Source of the DNA: Straminergon stramineum
Taxonomy: Eukaryota; Streptophyta; Bryopsida; Hypnales; Calliergonaceae
Length of the DNA: 64,000 nucleotides
Direction of reading: 5' to 3'
NCBI GenBank assembly: GCA_963920665.1
Contig: OY987272.1
Location: forward strand, 1,865,001 to 1,929,000
A program made the position numbers and the translations under genes. Of the stretch, positions 11,088 to 23,994 are shown in pieces; position 1 is the stretch's first letter; the number at the start of each line of letters is the position of its first letter. The notes under the pieces were generated by a model that saw only the letters and a list, made by a program, of their open reading frames with translations, did no database searches and was not told where the DNA came from.

Positions 11088-12177
11088 TTGGCCCCTTCTA
11101 GAACGAGCACTCGAAACATTCAGAAACATAGACTCATATACATCCTAGACTTTGCATCTATATGCATAGAAATGTCACAATTTTGGTATTAGAGTTGTTC
11201 AAATATTCCAATTTAATGAAATTTATTGAAAATATCATGTAAGGTAACGGAGAAATGGGATATCACATCTTCCATGGTTTTTGACAAATTTCTCTACATC
11301 TTCATGGACAAAGACCCCCTTGCATTGGACTCCCAAAATATGTGCCGTTTCAAACAAATCTTCAATACTTAACTTATATGTCACATAATGCCCATTATTT
11401 GAGATAGTTTGGGGTGAGAATAGAGCCTCAACTTGTAAACTTTGCATTATGGTAATTGTTGTTGATGACCTATTTTGAAGTGGAATATGACACTCCATAT
11501 TTGAGCCAAATGGGATTCATGATTAGACCAACTAGTTGAGTGTGTCACCATGCATTGATTATTGGCCTAAGACCAAGGCCATCATTATTTTTTGGTGCCA
11601 AATTGGCATCTAATTCCATGTCAACTATACATACTGTCATCCCTTGGGGGTTGCCACAAAGGTTGTCATCATCACTTTTGGAGAAGGTTCCATTTGTGTT
11701 GAGCATTCCTTGAACAAGCATTCAAGACCTTATAAGTACATGGAACCATTGGCGTAAGTAGCTTAATGCCTAAACAAAAGGCCCTCTTGTGACCTTCAAT
11801 TTTCTCTAGTTGGGCTACATTTTCAATTTACTAAAAACATGCATTGTCAAAGGATAGAATACACTTGGGGCTCTTGCTTTTAGAGCAATGGACATGTAAA
11901 TTTTAGTTAAAATGTGAATTTTTTTCCTTCTCATGGTCTTTTATCAATACATGCATTGTTCTTTTTTGATATTGGTAACATCAATCTATAACTTATATTC
12001 CCTAAATTATAATTTTGATGATTATGATGAATTAAATTTACTATTTTCAAACCATAAATCCTTGGTTTGAAGTGTCAAGAATCGAGTCCATATGCAATAT
12101 GATGTTTTATTGATTTTCAAGAGTGACCCTCATTCAGTTTTAGATGTAGAATTGTAACTACAATGTTTATCATTACT
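11088..12177. other. Intergenic DNA, possible unidentified gene fragment
   Basis: There is no recognisable gene. A minus-strand frame at 11235-11498 (87 codons) contains HYVTYKLSIEDLFETAHILG, which has an ordinary protein-like look, but I do not recognise it and no neighbouring exon supports it. The rest is AT-rich and featureless to me. Confidence 0.35.
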
Positions 12178-12753
12178 TTAACCCCTAAATGCGTCGACGT
12201 CCATTTTCTGGACGATGGACAATTTGAAACACCAATTTCATCCTCCTAATTACTTGGATGAAAGTTATTTTAATTTGTGAAGGTACGTTATCAAGTTTTT
12301 GTCCTATCTAAGGGTTGGATTTGGTGTTACTAGAGTTCATATTTTTCTAAAATTACAAATGTCCAAGTATGTCAAGTGGTCAAAATGCATTGACTTTAGT
12401 TCTAAATTGGATTAGTGAAAATGAGGTCATAGATAGGAAGAACAAAAAAATTCAAAAAATCACCATGTGAAGAGAACCTCATTTCAAATCCATTCCAACA
12501 AATTTTACTCAAAAAATAATAATATTTTGCTTATAATCGAATTTTGAAGGAATTTTGAAATTTTTCTCTCAAAATTTATAAAAAAATATTGGTGATAGAA
12601 TAGGTGAATCTAACTGTACAGATGGAATCTAAAAATCATAATCTACAACTTTCATTTGTACATCAATTCCAAAATACGCTTTCAAATAGCACTTTATATT
12701 GATTTTTCTCAAATCATCAATTTTGTAGATGAATCTAGACGTTTAGGGGTTAA
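12178..12753. mobile_element. TTAA-type MITE, family A
   Basis: The element starts TTAACCCCTAAATGCGTCGA and ends CTAGACGTTTAGGGGTTAA, giving about 16 bp of clear terminal inverted repeat beside TTAA. It is 576 bp. The interior is closely similar to 1108-1661 and 13385-13967, including CATCCTCCTAATTACTTGGA and the stretch naming TATCAAGTT. It is non-coding. Confidence 0.82.
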
Positions 12754-13384
12754 TCACATAAACCAATTTCAAAAATTAAAAATTCTTAATCCCTACTAGA
12801 CTATTTGTTTATGTGTATTTACAACTCAAGAATAAGGCATTTAAAAGCATAGTATATTTGGTAGTCATAGGTGGCCAAAAAATTCTGAAATTAGACATCA
12901 ACTTATTTGGAATATTTCTTTAAAAATTACTTGTATAAAAAAATCCAATCTTTTTATTTGTAGACATCTACTTCATTACTTTTGACAACTTTAATTAATT
13001 GTCATAGCATGTTGACCCTCACCATTGGATATGCAAATCAATAAACTATGCCAAATAAGGGCCAATTTACTCCAAGGCCTTCATCTTGTCCACCTCTTTG
13101 AAATGGGCCTAATGATATTCTAGGAGACTATGATTGGATGAAATCTCACAACCATAGATTTGTCTATTTAATTGATATTCAAGTTCACAATTATATCAAA
13201 TCTAATAATAAATAGACATGGCTAGGCTTTGATCTTTCTTGGATTTACTCCAAGACCATGTAAGGTGCTATTACTATTTTTTTTTCTTAGGCTCCCACCT
13301 CTCATGGTCACATCTTGAAAGTAGAATACCTTTGAGTTTTTATGGTCACTTAGCCCCACCTTGGTGTAAAATGACCCTAAAGCA
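12754..13384. other. Intergenic DNA between two MITEs
   Basis: About 630 bp of AT-rich sequence. I see no ORF, RNA gene or repeat worth naming. Confidence 0.5.
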
Positions 13385-13967
13385 TTAACCCCTAAGCACT
13401 TCGATGTCCACCATTTGTAGATGATGAATAAATTGAAACTCCAGTTTCATCCTCATTAGTACCTAGATGAAAGTATCCTAATTTGTGGAGATACTTTATC
13501 AAGTTGTTGTCCTATCAAAGGGTTGGATTTGGTGTTATTAGAGTACATATTTTTCTAATTGAATTACCAATGTGCAAGTATGTCAAGTGGTTGACCAAAC
13601 CAAAATTGCATTGACTCTAATTCAAAATTGGATTTGCCAAAATGAGGTCATAGATTTTAAGAATATAAAAATTTTAAAAACTGACCATGTGAAAAGAACC
13701 TCATTCTAAATCCATTCCAACAAATTTTACCTCAAAAAATGATCATCTTTTCCTAGGAATTGAATTTTGAAGGAATTTTGAAATTTTCCTTTCAAAATTT
13801 ATAAAAAAATGTTGGTGATGGCATTGGTGAATCTAACCTTGTAGATGTAATCTAAAACTCAATCTACAACTTTTCTTTGTGTATCACTTCCAAAATATCC
13901 TTCCAAATAGCACTTTATAATGATTTTTCACAAATCATCAATTCCAGAGAAGACTCTAGACATTTAA
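13385..13967. mobile_element. TTAA-type MITE, family A, right end abutting another MITE
   Basis: The left end is TTAACCCCTAAGCACTTCGA. The interior matches the family to about 13960 (GACTCTAGACAT). The expected right terminus (GTTTAGGGGTTAA) is not there; instead the left terminus of the family-B MITE (TTAACCTTTAAACG) follows at 13964. The two elements therefore meet at, or share, a TTAA. Confidence 0.7.
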
Positions 13968-14191
13968 CCTTTAAACGTCGACATGGACATTTTGTGGCAA
14001 ATGGATGACAAGGAATTCTCCTATGTAGGACATAATTGCAACTATTCATCCTTGGAATTAGGGGTGGAAAAGAAAAATCTTCTACAGCAGTTTGACCTCC
14101 AATGGATATTTTTGATTTTTTTAAGGTGGATGATGTCACATGGTTCCAAAATGGCCGATTTCCAGTCACCAGCCCGGCGTTCAGGGGTTAA
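13964..14191 (-). mobile_element. TTAA-type MITE, family B
   Basis: The element is 228 bp, starting TTAACCTTTAAACGTCGACA and ending GGCGTTCAGGGGTTAA. It is the inverse orientation of the copies at 32294-32523 and 38030-38249. All three share the segment reading CTTGTCATCCAT, a GAATAGTTGCA block and a TGACATCATC-like block. It is non-coding; the overlapping 84-codon and 100-codon frames are accidental. Confidence 0.8.
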
Positions 14192-15564
14192 AAACGCCAT
14201 TGAAAATATTCTTCAAAACCTCCACGAATTGAGAGCTCATAGGCATAGCGGTCTTGGGAGCACAAAAATTGGTGGTGACAATTGAGTGATCACGATCTCC
14301 AAAGTCCGTCACTTGACTCTAATTGGGGGCTTTGTTGTATGCAAGACGATGTCCTTTGCTGTGTTTTGACACCCTCAGGCGTTCAATCAGTTCTTTGCCA
14401 CTTCACTATGTTTTGAGTTCCTTGGACTTTACTTGTTGCTTACATGTTTCTTTTCTATTGGGATTCTAGTCATATGTAGATTTGAGCTTAGTTCTGTGCA
14501 GGAGGATTTGTAGGTTTTTGTCGAGCTTCTTGTCGGTATGAGCGTGTCGGTATCTAGAGATCTTGAGTTTCTTTCGGGGATTTGAAGGTTGCGCTCATGA
14601 GTGCTTGTTCTTACTTTGTTGCAGCAGATTTACAGATATGCTGGATGTTCCTTGTTCGATGTCTTGGGTTTGACCTAACACAGTTCTATCCAAAGTCTTT
14701 TTGTTGATTTTTCCTTTTTTGAATTGCGTATCTGATTTGCTTAGTTAGGTTGTGTGGTTCCTTCATAACATTTTGGAAGAGTTTGTTTAGAAATTGTAAG
14801 ATAGTGACACATATAAGGGTTTCTTTTCTTGCATTGTGGATTTTTGAGGTTGAAATCCTTAATTATGGTGGAGAATTAATTTGAAAATCTACGAAAAGGA
14901 GTTCAAACCATTTTCTAACCATTTTCATTCTTGAAAATAATTTTTAAGTGGAAGTAGGTACAAGATGGAAGGGAAAATTGGATCTTTACTAGTTCAAATA
15001 TGGATTTGAAATGTGTGAATCCTAATGTTGAGATTGTTTTAGCAAGTAATTTGCAACCCATGAACAATTTTGTTTTGAAAAATTGTTAAAATTGAATTAA
15101 AAAATGAATGCTTTGTGTTGATTCTTCAGAAAATTGATTTTATAAAACTAAAGATATTCTATGAGAAAAAAAAATCATTATAATTTGAGTACTATCATTT
15201 ATTAGCAACCTGTAGTTGAGTATTTTAAGCTTAGAAGATCGTAATTTTTTTTCCCAAGCACCAAATGACATAAAAGTTATATTCTCCAAAAACCAATACA
15301 TTTCCTTACCTACAAAAGAAGTTTCAAAGAATCAAAGTAAAATTTGACATCATAGGAATTTGTCCAAAATTTTGAAAAAACCATTCTAAGACTTTGAACT
15401 TTTGGGGATTAAGAAATCCATTTTTGGCATGTATTTCTTGACATGTATTTTTTGATGTATAGATCTAGAAGGAATAATGTGTGGAATGTGCCTTAGCTAA
15501 CAACTCTTGCACTACTAGTATTGATGAAATGATCAATGGATTTATGAATGTTCTTGATTCTAGG
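14192..15564. other. Intergenic DNA, no supported gene
   Basis: About 1.4 kb. The first part (14200-14800) is slightly less AT-rich and could be old element sequence, but I see no ORF or terminal repeats. The remainder is AT-rich. Confidence 0.45.
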
Positions 15565-16440
15565 TTGGTTGCTTGATTGGGACAGTGTGGCTTTGTACAA
15601 CATCTACATCCAAATGTTAAAATTGAAAAAATTTGCTCAAATTACTATGTCTATGAGAAGTTTGAGTTCTCCCGATCAAGCTATGCAGTCTAATTTGTTA
15701 TTGATTGTGGATCATGAATTTGCTTTCTAGTGTATCCAAGTATGGAGATTAAGAACAAATGATGTGGAACATTAATTTGTTGACAATACTTGTAATTTGA
15801 TACCATTGTGATGTTCATATGATAATTACTATTATGAGATGTGTGAGATGTGTGGGGACTTTGTGAGGAGCTTTGACTCACAAGTTAAGGGTGGTAGATG
15901 TTACTACCATTTGATATATAAGGGATACATTCATATGCTTTTAAAGAGCTAGTTATGTAGTGATTTCACAAGGACTAAAGCTTAAGAAATATATTCATGG
16001 GAGGAATTCTTCAAGTCATCTACAAATTCTCTAGATGGATGAAGGTTTGTAAACCCTTATTGCACGAGACAAGAACTATATTACATCTGTATCTTGGGAC
16101 TCTGCACTCACATTGTAAAGGCTACCACTTGCAAAGAAGAAACAACTTCACAATATATTTGAGTTTTCAAGCCATGTACAAGTCTCTAGAAATTTTCTCG
16201 TATATTGTACTAACACCATTTCTTTTAAAATGTAGAATTCAAAGGCTATGAGAAGAGTGACTTTTGTAGGGTGGGTGAATCACAAACTAGTATGTTTTGT
16301 CCCAAGTGCAAATTTTTTTTCTAATTGTTCTAGTCATGAGTGTGTAATTCAATTTTGAAGTGGGAAGCATGACAAGCGATATGAAGAGTGATACAAGTGA
16401 TGTGCAAAGAGATTGTGTGCAAATGAGGCATATCCATCAC
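15565..16440 (+). repeat. Decayed duplicate of the TNL 5' flank
   Basis: This stretch is colinear with 2060-2830. For example gggtggtagatgttact recurs (about 15889 against 2362), as do a CACATTGTAAAGGCTACCACTT-like segment and an AATTTTGAAG...GAAGCATGA segment followed by the gene-start codons (AGTGATACAAGTGATG). Only remnants of exon 1 remain, and the TIR, NBS and LRR parts are absent. It is a truncated second resistance-gene copy or a duplicated promoter. Confidence 0.7.
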
Positions 16441-16560
16441 AAAGTCCTTCTCATTTATTGAGAAGATGACAATACAATTTTAATAATTGAAGTGGAAGAG
16501 GAAAAAGAAATCATGATTTCTACTATTTCCTTCTTCACTATTAGTGAAAATTACAATGAT

Positions 16561-16958
16561 GCTAGCATGTGAGCCTAGAAATGAAAGCCTATGAATCTTC
16601 AACCTTCACCCTAGGTGTAAATAGATATTCTACAACTATTGAAGGTGTTTATAACATACATACTTATAATATGAGTACCCTATAACCATGGAAGGTGTTT
16701 GTAACATAAATACCTATAATATAAATATACTATAACCATGGATGGTGTCTATAAGACAAGTACCTAAAACATAGACACTCATAATATAATTAGTCACTTA
16801 TTATATAAACATCCTATAACTATGGAAGGTGCTTATAACATAGGTACCAAAAACATAGACACCTTTAATTATAAACAATAGAAGGTACCTATAATATAGG
16901 TATTAATAACATAGGAGCCTAGGCTCATAGGCTCAAGATCCTAGGCTCACATGCTAGC
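16561..16958. mobile_element. Small element with perfect 18-bp inverted ends and an internal minisatellite
   Basis: GCTAGCATGTGAGCCTAG at 16561-16578 is exactly reverse-complemented at 16941-16958. Between them a degenerate repeat of about 55-70 bp (core TATAACCATGGAAGGTG) runs from about 16640 to 16900. No convincing target duplication is visible. It is non-coding. Confidence 0.7.
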
Positions 16959-18129
16959 AACCATGATAAAAATTAGTATGCCTTATTAGGCAAAATGAAA
17001 TAAAATGCCTTGTTTGTTTATTTAGTTAATAAACTTTGGGTGCAAGCTAAGGTGTGCATGTAGGTATCTACTTTGTCTATTCCTACAAAATGTTATTTTG
17101 TCCTTGATAAATGAGAATGGCTGAAATTATATCAAACTTATATGGGTGGATTTTTTATATTGACGTTGAATTGTACACTTCTAGGTTAGTGTAAGAATAG
17201 TGTACAACTATGGTATCTACACAATACAATAGAATTTTGTCAAAGACAAAAGCAAACATAGCACTTGTTGTCCTCAAAAATATGGTTGAGAAGTTCTTGA
17301 TGATGAGAGCAACAATTGAAAACATGGTTGTTCGTAATAGAATTAGTACATTGTCTTTACACAATGATTCATTCTAATGTCTCCTTTTCTAAGGATTTAT
17401 AATAATCATTAAAGCCTTTGTGCAATGACAACTAACAATGAAATTTGTAACACATCCATTTTTGGACAAAAATTAAATTTCACCAACAAATTTATTTTAA
17501 AAAGAAAAATTTAATATAGATTCCATTAAACTTTCAACAATTTTCATCCATATTAGGGCACAATAAAGGGAGTTTTGAACTCCCTAAAAAGATTTGATTT
17601 TATAATTTTGTCATTGTAATTACGATGAATTTGATTCTTTGGCAATTAAATTCCTACTTGGAGGTTTTTAGGCTCCTCGTCTCCATTTGCATGCTTTAGA
17701 AAGTTGGTGTTTCTTCTTTATTTTCTCATAGTTCCAAGCTTCTTCAACAATTGAGTATTTAGAAGGGTAGAAGGTAGATTCCACTTTCCTTCAATTGCCT
17801 ACAAATTTTGTTCTTATATTTTGAGTTTGCTCGACTTCATGTTTTGTCACTTTTTCCTTTAGCCTAGAAGTTTAGTATTTATCAACTTTTGATATCTACT
17901 ATATATAGAGAGAGATTTTTGAATCTCTAAATTGAAACTAGGATTAAGTTCCAAATTTCCAACTTTTGTGCATTCCAAAGAGAGTTCTAATGCATTCACA
18001 AAATTGCATAAAGACTAAGCTATTACTTGATTGTCAGTATTAGTCCATGTAGTTGGTAAACCCTAGTATTTGGCTCTTTTGACCTGGTAGTAATTTGGTA
18101 GTAAACAATGTAACATATGGTTGACTTAT
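16959..18129. other. Intergenic DNA, no supported gene
   Basis: About 1.2 kb of AT-rich DNA. The short frames, such as the minus-strand 69-codon frame at 17155-17364, have no recognisable content. I see nothing else. Confidence 0.5.
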
Positions 18130-18786
18130 TTAACCCCTAAATGCCCGAGGCACCAAATTTTGGTGTCCACTAAACTTTGAAGTTAAATAAAATCTAAACA
18201 AATTAATATTTTTAATTGTTTATATTTTAGAAAAAATCTTTTTGAAGTATAGTTTTAGGATCAGAAATCTCATTTTAAAAAAAGAATGATTATGGTTTTC
18301 TATTCAAGATTTTGTATAAGTATATCCATTGCAAATCTTGATTTTCTAGTGTTGAGGACTCTTGGAAATGAGACTCAAATATACTAAATCTTGGAGAAAA
18401 AATCACATTACAAATTTAGTTCAAAAAATTGTAGAGTAGATTTTAAGAAGATGTAAATTAGCTAGAGTTATGCGTTTTATGCCCTTTAACCTCATACTTT
18501 TTTTAGTGACCAATTTTTTAGGATTGACATTTGAAAAGAGGATTGAAAGACTTCAAATCACTTTCACAATTTTAACACCTTTACGATCAAACATTAAATC
18601 TTTCAATCCATAAGTGATATTGTTATTGTTTTTTTTTCCCATGTGACTTCTAATATATATAGTTTGAATCTATACGGTGACAAATTTTCTTTAAACTAAG
18701 AAAACTTTTCACAATGTTTGTTTTTTTATCCAATTTAGAGCAAATCCCATGAAGCTCCAAAGAGGCCTTGGGCATTTAGGGGTTAA
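18130..18786. mobile_element. TTAA-type MITE, family D
   Basis: The left end is TTAACCCCTAAATGCCCGAG and the right end is CTTGGGCATTTAGGGGTTAA, an inverted repeat of about 20 bp with one or two mismatches. It is 657 bp. The interior differs from families A and B, so the shared feature is the TTAA-CCCC terminus. It is non-coding. Confidence 0.82.
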
Positions 18787-21189
18787 GTCATCTCCATAAA
18801 AAATTAAAAAATATTTTTTGGGATATCCCCCATATATGTCCTATAAAATAGGATGACAAATGACAAATGATATGTGCACCTATATTCACACCTATATTTG
18901 TAGCCATACTTGTGCTCATATATTGTATCCATATGCATGCTCATATGCCATACATGTATTTGTATTTATAAAATCATAATTGTATTCAAAATCATATTGC
19001 TTTGGCTAACATTGGCCCCTAGAATTTTTTGCATCGAATTATTTCGAGGTTGGGGGAAATCAATGGAAGAAATATAATTGTCTCTTTTTTGAAATAGTAT
19101 CATACATAGAGTATTAAAGTCCACCTTTGAAAGAAGGCACTAAGGAAGAATATTACTCTCTATTTGTATACGGTATCCATATGGTGTAATTAGTAGAGTC
19201 AATACCTCAACAAATTCCTAATTTACACTTAGTATTCTTCTTCTTTAAGTTATTTATTTAGGTTTGACATATTTATTTCGTCCTATAGTTTCTTACAACT
19301 ACTTTTCCAAGTCATTGGTTTGGTTCCCTTAGTCCAAATCCCAATCTAAGGCTTGCATAATATTGTTTTCTCCAAGAAATTTGTGAGAGTGCTTTCCATT
19401 TGCTCTTGGTTCTTTTTATCACTTGCGAACACATTCAACTCTTGCTCCAAATAGGAGCAAGATTAGTGAAGCTTTACAAATTTGGCCATACTACACCTTT
19501 TTGAAGCTTTTATTTTCAAAGTTTGTCTTCATCACTTACTTAACATATCTACTTGTATTAAGTATAGGCAAATACAATATAAAAGAACCTCTATGAAATG
19601 ACTTCTTTAAGGTAATATTATAAGCCAATCTTGGCCTAGACTGCATACAAACATCACGAAATGGCAATGACCCTCCCTAATGCAATATATCACATTATCC
19701 CTTACCTTCTTACTGTTAGAGGTTCTATTTTACTTGGTCCTGATTAGACCTAGAAAATCACAAAAGTCAAAGCCTATTTTCAGAGGTTCTTAGTCTATAT
19801 TTTATATTTGTAAGGTGGAGACATTACAATTTGGCACCTTGCCTAAAATTGCCATCGTCACTTTGTATACATCTCCAAGATCAATATATACCTGCGTGGA
19901 AGAAACGATTTTTGAACATCTAATACCAAAAACAACCTTTGATCCTACACAATTGTTGCATACACTATCCAGATGATGTGTTGAAACCACCTTTTACTTA
20001 CCATCAAGAAAATATGAAAACTTGAAAATCTAATAATAGGAATTAGGCACACTAGCAAAAAGTGGCGATTTGGGGGGTACCTTCTTTACAAAACTAAACT
20101 AATGAACCATATGTATGTGTTTAGAGACCCTTCCTCAGTCTAAGACAAAGACAAAATTTGATATTTGAGAACATAATCAAGAAACAAAGATTTAGGTGAA
20201 GTTCTAAATTTTGGATTGATTTTGTGCCAACTAGCAATGAGCAAAGCTTCCATAGTTTGGCTTTTATAATGGCTTTGTCATCAACCCCTAAATGTATTTG
20301 AATATGTTTTCACCAAAAACACTTCCAAAATGTCATTTCTTGTACAAGTACCAAGTCTTAGAAAAAAATATATTTATGTACACATGTAACCATAGGATCT
20401 TGTTGTACACTAGTTTGAGAAGATGTGGTAAAAATTTCAAAAATTTCCACCATGTAGATTGCAAGATATTAGCGTTTGAATTGACAAAATGCCATTTCTT
20501 GGCCCTACAAAAACCCGAGCAGTTGCACTTCACAAGGTCGGATCATTATGAAAAAATGTCCAAAATGGTTGCAATTCTTTAGATTCATTCTTCAAGGCAA
20601 GTTGGCTACATGCTTCAAAAAATTTAGATCATTTGGAGTTGTACAACAGATAGGAAAAAATTAGTAAGTAGAAAGAAGGAGATAATAATTCAAAATACTA
20701 AATTGTGCACAATTTATTTATGGAATTGAGAAACACCAATCCCAATGGTTGTAATGTTATAATTAACAATCTAAGTTACACCGAAATTTTTTATTTTTTT
20801 TGAAAAATATGGAAAATTGAGTTAAAATAAAGGTCTTCAAAGTTTATTTTAGAGTGGAGATTCCATTACTACCTACAACTAAAATTCTTCATAACTTTCG
20901 TCTCATAAATCAAAATGGAATGATTCAAAGCTTTCCACATATTTATAAATCTAGAAAAAAAAATCAGATTTTTATTTATTTTTAAATGATTTTTGAAGAA
21001 TTTTTTTTGCTACTTGGGTTGCCCGCCGAGCAATGAAAATTGCATATCATATAGTAACTTCTTAACAATGTATTCAAAAGTTATGAAAATTGTTGGGCCT
21101 TAAAGCTACTCCTCGTGTACATGTTGTATGAAAATTTCAAAGGAAAAAAAAATAAAAATTCCATTCGTAGTGAGTTGCCCCAAATTGAT
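18787..21189. other. Intergenic DNA, no supported gene
   Basis: AT-rich. A lone CAACCCCTAAATG motif at about 20282 resembles a TTAA-MITE terminus, but I find no partner. The overlapping 96-codon and 66-codon frames at about 20300-20580 are low in information and unrecognised. Confidence 0.45.
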
Positions 21190-22630
21190 ATGTTGCCAAA
21201 CAACGTGGTTTGGTCTTTTAGGTTGCCAAAGAAGACATTCACTGCAAGAAATGCATAATACTTTACAGCCATCAATTTCTCAATTTGGGAGTAGGAGACA
21301 TGGCTTCAAATGTCGTCAACACATATGGAATTATCTATAGGAATATCTTCAGGACGACTTCTGGTAAGAAACCGCTCACAAAGCATACCAAGTTATTCTT
21401 GAACACATCTTAGGCAACCATGTTTTCATTATACAAAACCATGAAACAAAAGTCACAGCCTAAGTTATAAGATAAACCTACCTATAATATGCACCTAGGA
21501 AATGACCCATTAGAGTCTTACATCAACCCATGACAAACTTTCTCTAAAAAATAAGATTAGGACTACATTAAGTTGGTCAAAGATCAAAATCAATGCCTTG
21601 CAAGATGGTGATGGGGTTATTAGTGCCTGCTTTAGGAACTTCTAGCTTTTTAGTGTAAATTCATCAAAGCAAGTGATTTTTTTAATTCTTCATATTCTAG
21701 CCATATTAGGAAATATTGTAGCCATGTTAGAAAATATTGTGATTGCATTAGGAGGTAGGATGGCCATCATGCATACATTTTTTATTTGTTTTGGGATAGT
21801 TTGGAGACTCTTTTGGGACAATTGGTTAGCACACTTCAAAAATTCATAAGAAATTCATACTTCGTCAAAAAGTTAAAATTTCAATTTCTCTCTTCCTTTC
21901 TCACAGTTATCTTTGTATGGAAAAAAACTCTGAAGTTTTTTGCTAATTGTAACAAGGCAAAATACTCATTCTGTTTGTCATAGGCAGGTTTACCTTAACA
22001 GTTTGACCACAACTTGTATAACGAGTTAGTACATCACATCAAGTCCAAGTCTTGAATCAACCATGTCACCCTCAAACAAAGGTTCAACCTTCTCCTTATT
22101 TTATATTATTTAACCCAAAAGCACCCTCATTCATGTATTTGAAGTTTATTCGTTCTAGCAAGTGCCTATATCTGACGTTCATTCACTCCAGCAAGTCACA
22201 GTGCGCATTGGAACTTGAAAATGATTGTATCCTTCTAGTGTTGAAACCAGGCACGACTTTCCACATACTTTAATGAAATGAAGGATCCATGGGTACGTGG
22301 AGGAGACTTTCTTACTACCAAGACAGACAGAGGTTTGAGGAAGGGCAAGTATTTGATGAGTTCCTTCAAACTCGCCAGCACTTGCACGGCAACCACGGCG
22401 AGCAAGAAGAAGAGCACAAGCACGGCGGTGGCCAGCACGGTGACGATGAGCCTTCTAGAGTTGAGCAGCAAGTCGTTGATGGCCAGGTTGTTCCAATACA
22501 CATTGCAAGGCTCTGGAGCCCACTCCGTCAGCCACTTGGTGTGGTCACGGCTCTGCTGCTTCTGAGCACACACAACAGTACCCTGATGGGAGTTGAAGGA
22601 AACAAAGCCCCCACGCATCACAAATTTCTC
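21190..22630 (-). pseudogene. OSCA/CSC1-like channel gene, two-exon remnant
   Basis: OSCA/CSC1 proteins are plant calcium-permeable channels gated by hyperosmolality or membrane tension (DUF221 / RSN1_7TM family) and sit in the plasma or internal membranes. The upstream exon here (22319-22630, minus) encodes FVSF, then WLTEWAPEPCNVYWNNLAI and RRLIVTVLATAVLVLFF, matching the family's cytosolic-domain end and the start of the pore-side helices. It has good splice sites (TTCTTTCCCAG acceptor, TTG|GTAGTAAG donor). A second exon at about 21205-21385 encodes GFLPEVVLKIFL and later KYYAFLAVNVFFGN, both family-typical, but a TAG and a frameshift break it. The remaining exons are missing. It is therefore a gene fragment. 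The subfamily (OSCA1, 2, 3 or RXW8-like) cannot be decided. Confidence 0.75.
22319..22630 (-). CDS. OSCA/CSC1-like exon, open
   Basis: This is a 104-codon exon with no stop, starting at phase 0 after TTTCCCAG and ending before GTAGTAAG. It contains the block VVCAQKQQSRDHTKWLTEWA, where the family has (V/A)CAQTQQ and WLTEWAPEPRDVYW. It then has a hydrophobic stretch of about 20 residues, the next transmembrane helix. Two substitutions at usually constant positions (CNVYW for RDVYW, and INDLLLN after NNLA) agree with relaxed constraint. Plus-strand frames over the same DNA are shadows. Confidence 0.75.
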
Positions 22631-22639
22631 CTGGGAAAG

Positions 22640-22980
22640 AATACACGTGCACTCCAAATGGATCTGAAGCAATGATACCAACTCAATGTCAAGGTAGAGA
22701 AAAAAAAATCTCAGGGTCATGTAGTTTGGTAAGTTTTCAGTATTGTGACAAAATGACGCATACCCATGTTGAAAAATTGGGCTTTCATCGACCAAACCAA
22801 AATACTAGGAAAACACCTCGTGTTCACTTGTGTGCGCTACTTTGATGCACTTCATTAGATTCCAAAAGAGGAGGGAAAGAAGATGTCGTACGCGTAGCGT
22901 GCGGTAAATACCATTTACAACACCCAAACCTGTAAACTAACTCGAAATATCGTCCCAGGGGATTCTAGTATGTTGTTGCA
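22640..22980. other. Intergenic or intronic DNA upstream of the OSCA-like exon
   Basis: No further OSCA exon is recognisable here. Composition shifts to higher GC from about 22900, where the next block begins. Confidence 0.4.
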
Positions 22981-23994
22981 AGCCTAGGTCATCCGTTCTA
23001 TTGACTTAAGCACTCCTTTCTCTTCCTTTCTCTTTTCCGGATCACTACCTTTTCGGAATCCACTCCGGATCCACTCCAATCCGGAATCTGGATCTGTCTC
23101 TTCACTCATAAACACTGGTTTTTGATACCTTTGTTTCACCCTCAAAGGGTCCGCCTTTGATTGTATAGAGGGGTAGGGACTCACCACTTGAATTCCTCAC
23201 TCTCTCCTCTCTCTAAACTACACAAAACACACCTAGATCAAATGTTGTGCTAGATCAGACTGGAAACACTCTCACAACTCTCCGGATGGCCAATCCGGAA
23301 GGTAGGTCACATAGAGCCGTAACAAGTCTTCTTCACTACAACGATAGACCAACAGAAACTGGAACTGATATAGGAATTGTAAGTCATTTGCTAGACTAAT
23401 CCTAGGGTTTGGCTGACCTTCCAGTAAGTGGTATGGGGATTTCTTCCACTGGCGGTTGCTTATCTCCACACGGAACCCACCCTGGCATTCTGGACCTACA
23501 CCCACACCACTCCTAATCGGATTCTCGTTCCAGGAGTTTAAAGACACGTGCTCAAGACCAAAATCACTAATCTAAACTACGTCACAAACGTTCCTCACCA
23601 ATCAGACCCAAGTCTCCTTAGATCTGGATTCCTCCTTTCCTCCTCCTCTCTTACACTTCAACACACTCACACGGAAACACAAGGAAGTTGGATATACGAT
23701 AGATCAATCCCTGAGGGTCCACTTAGTGGCTCAGATTAAAGAAAGGATGACAAGATACAAACTATAACATTAGGATGGAATGAAAGGGCAACAAACCTGA
23801 CCCTCCCTTAAAAACACAAAACAACCAAAGCCAGAAAGGCCAAAAAGGCACCCGAAAATCTAGGTGACCACTCACAGACTTCCTGAATAATCTGGAAAAG
23901 TCAGATCCTACAAATCCGGAACCCGGGCCTACACTTGGAAACCCGGATCCGAATCAAAATTCAAATCCTAACTATCTAAAATCCTAACTACTTC

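Noticed and set aside
16600..16930. CRISPR-like array from the spaced repeats
   Set aside because: The repeats are degenerate, spacers are not unique and the genome is plant nuclear; it is a minisatellite.
20282..20300. CAACCCCTAAATG as another TTAA-MITE end
   Set aside because: No TTAA and no matching right end found nearby.
22278..22675. Two plus-strand ORFs (95 and 128 codons), one His/Glu-rich
   Set aside because: They are antisense to the OSCA-like exon, which has recognisable family motifs and splice sites.
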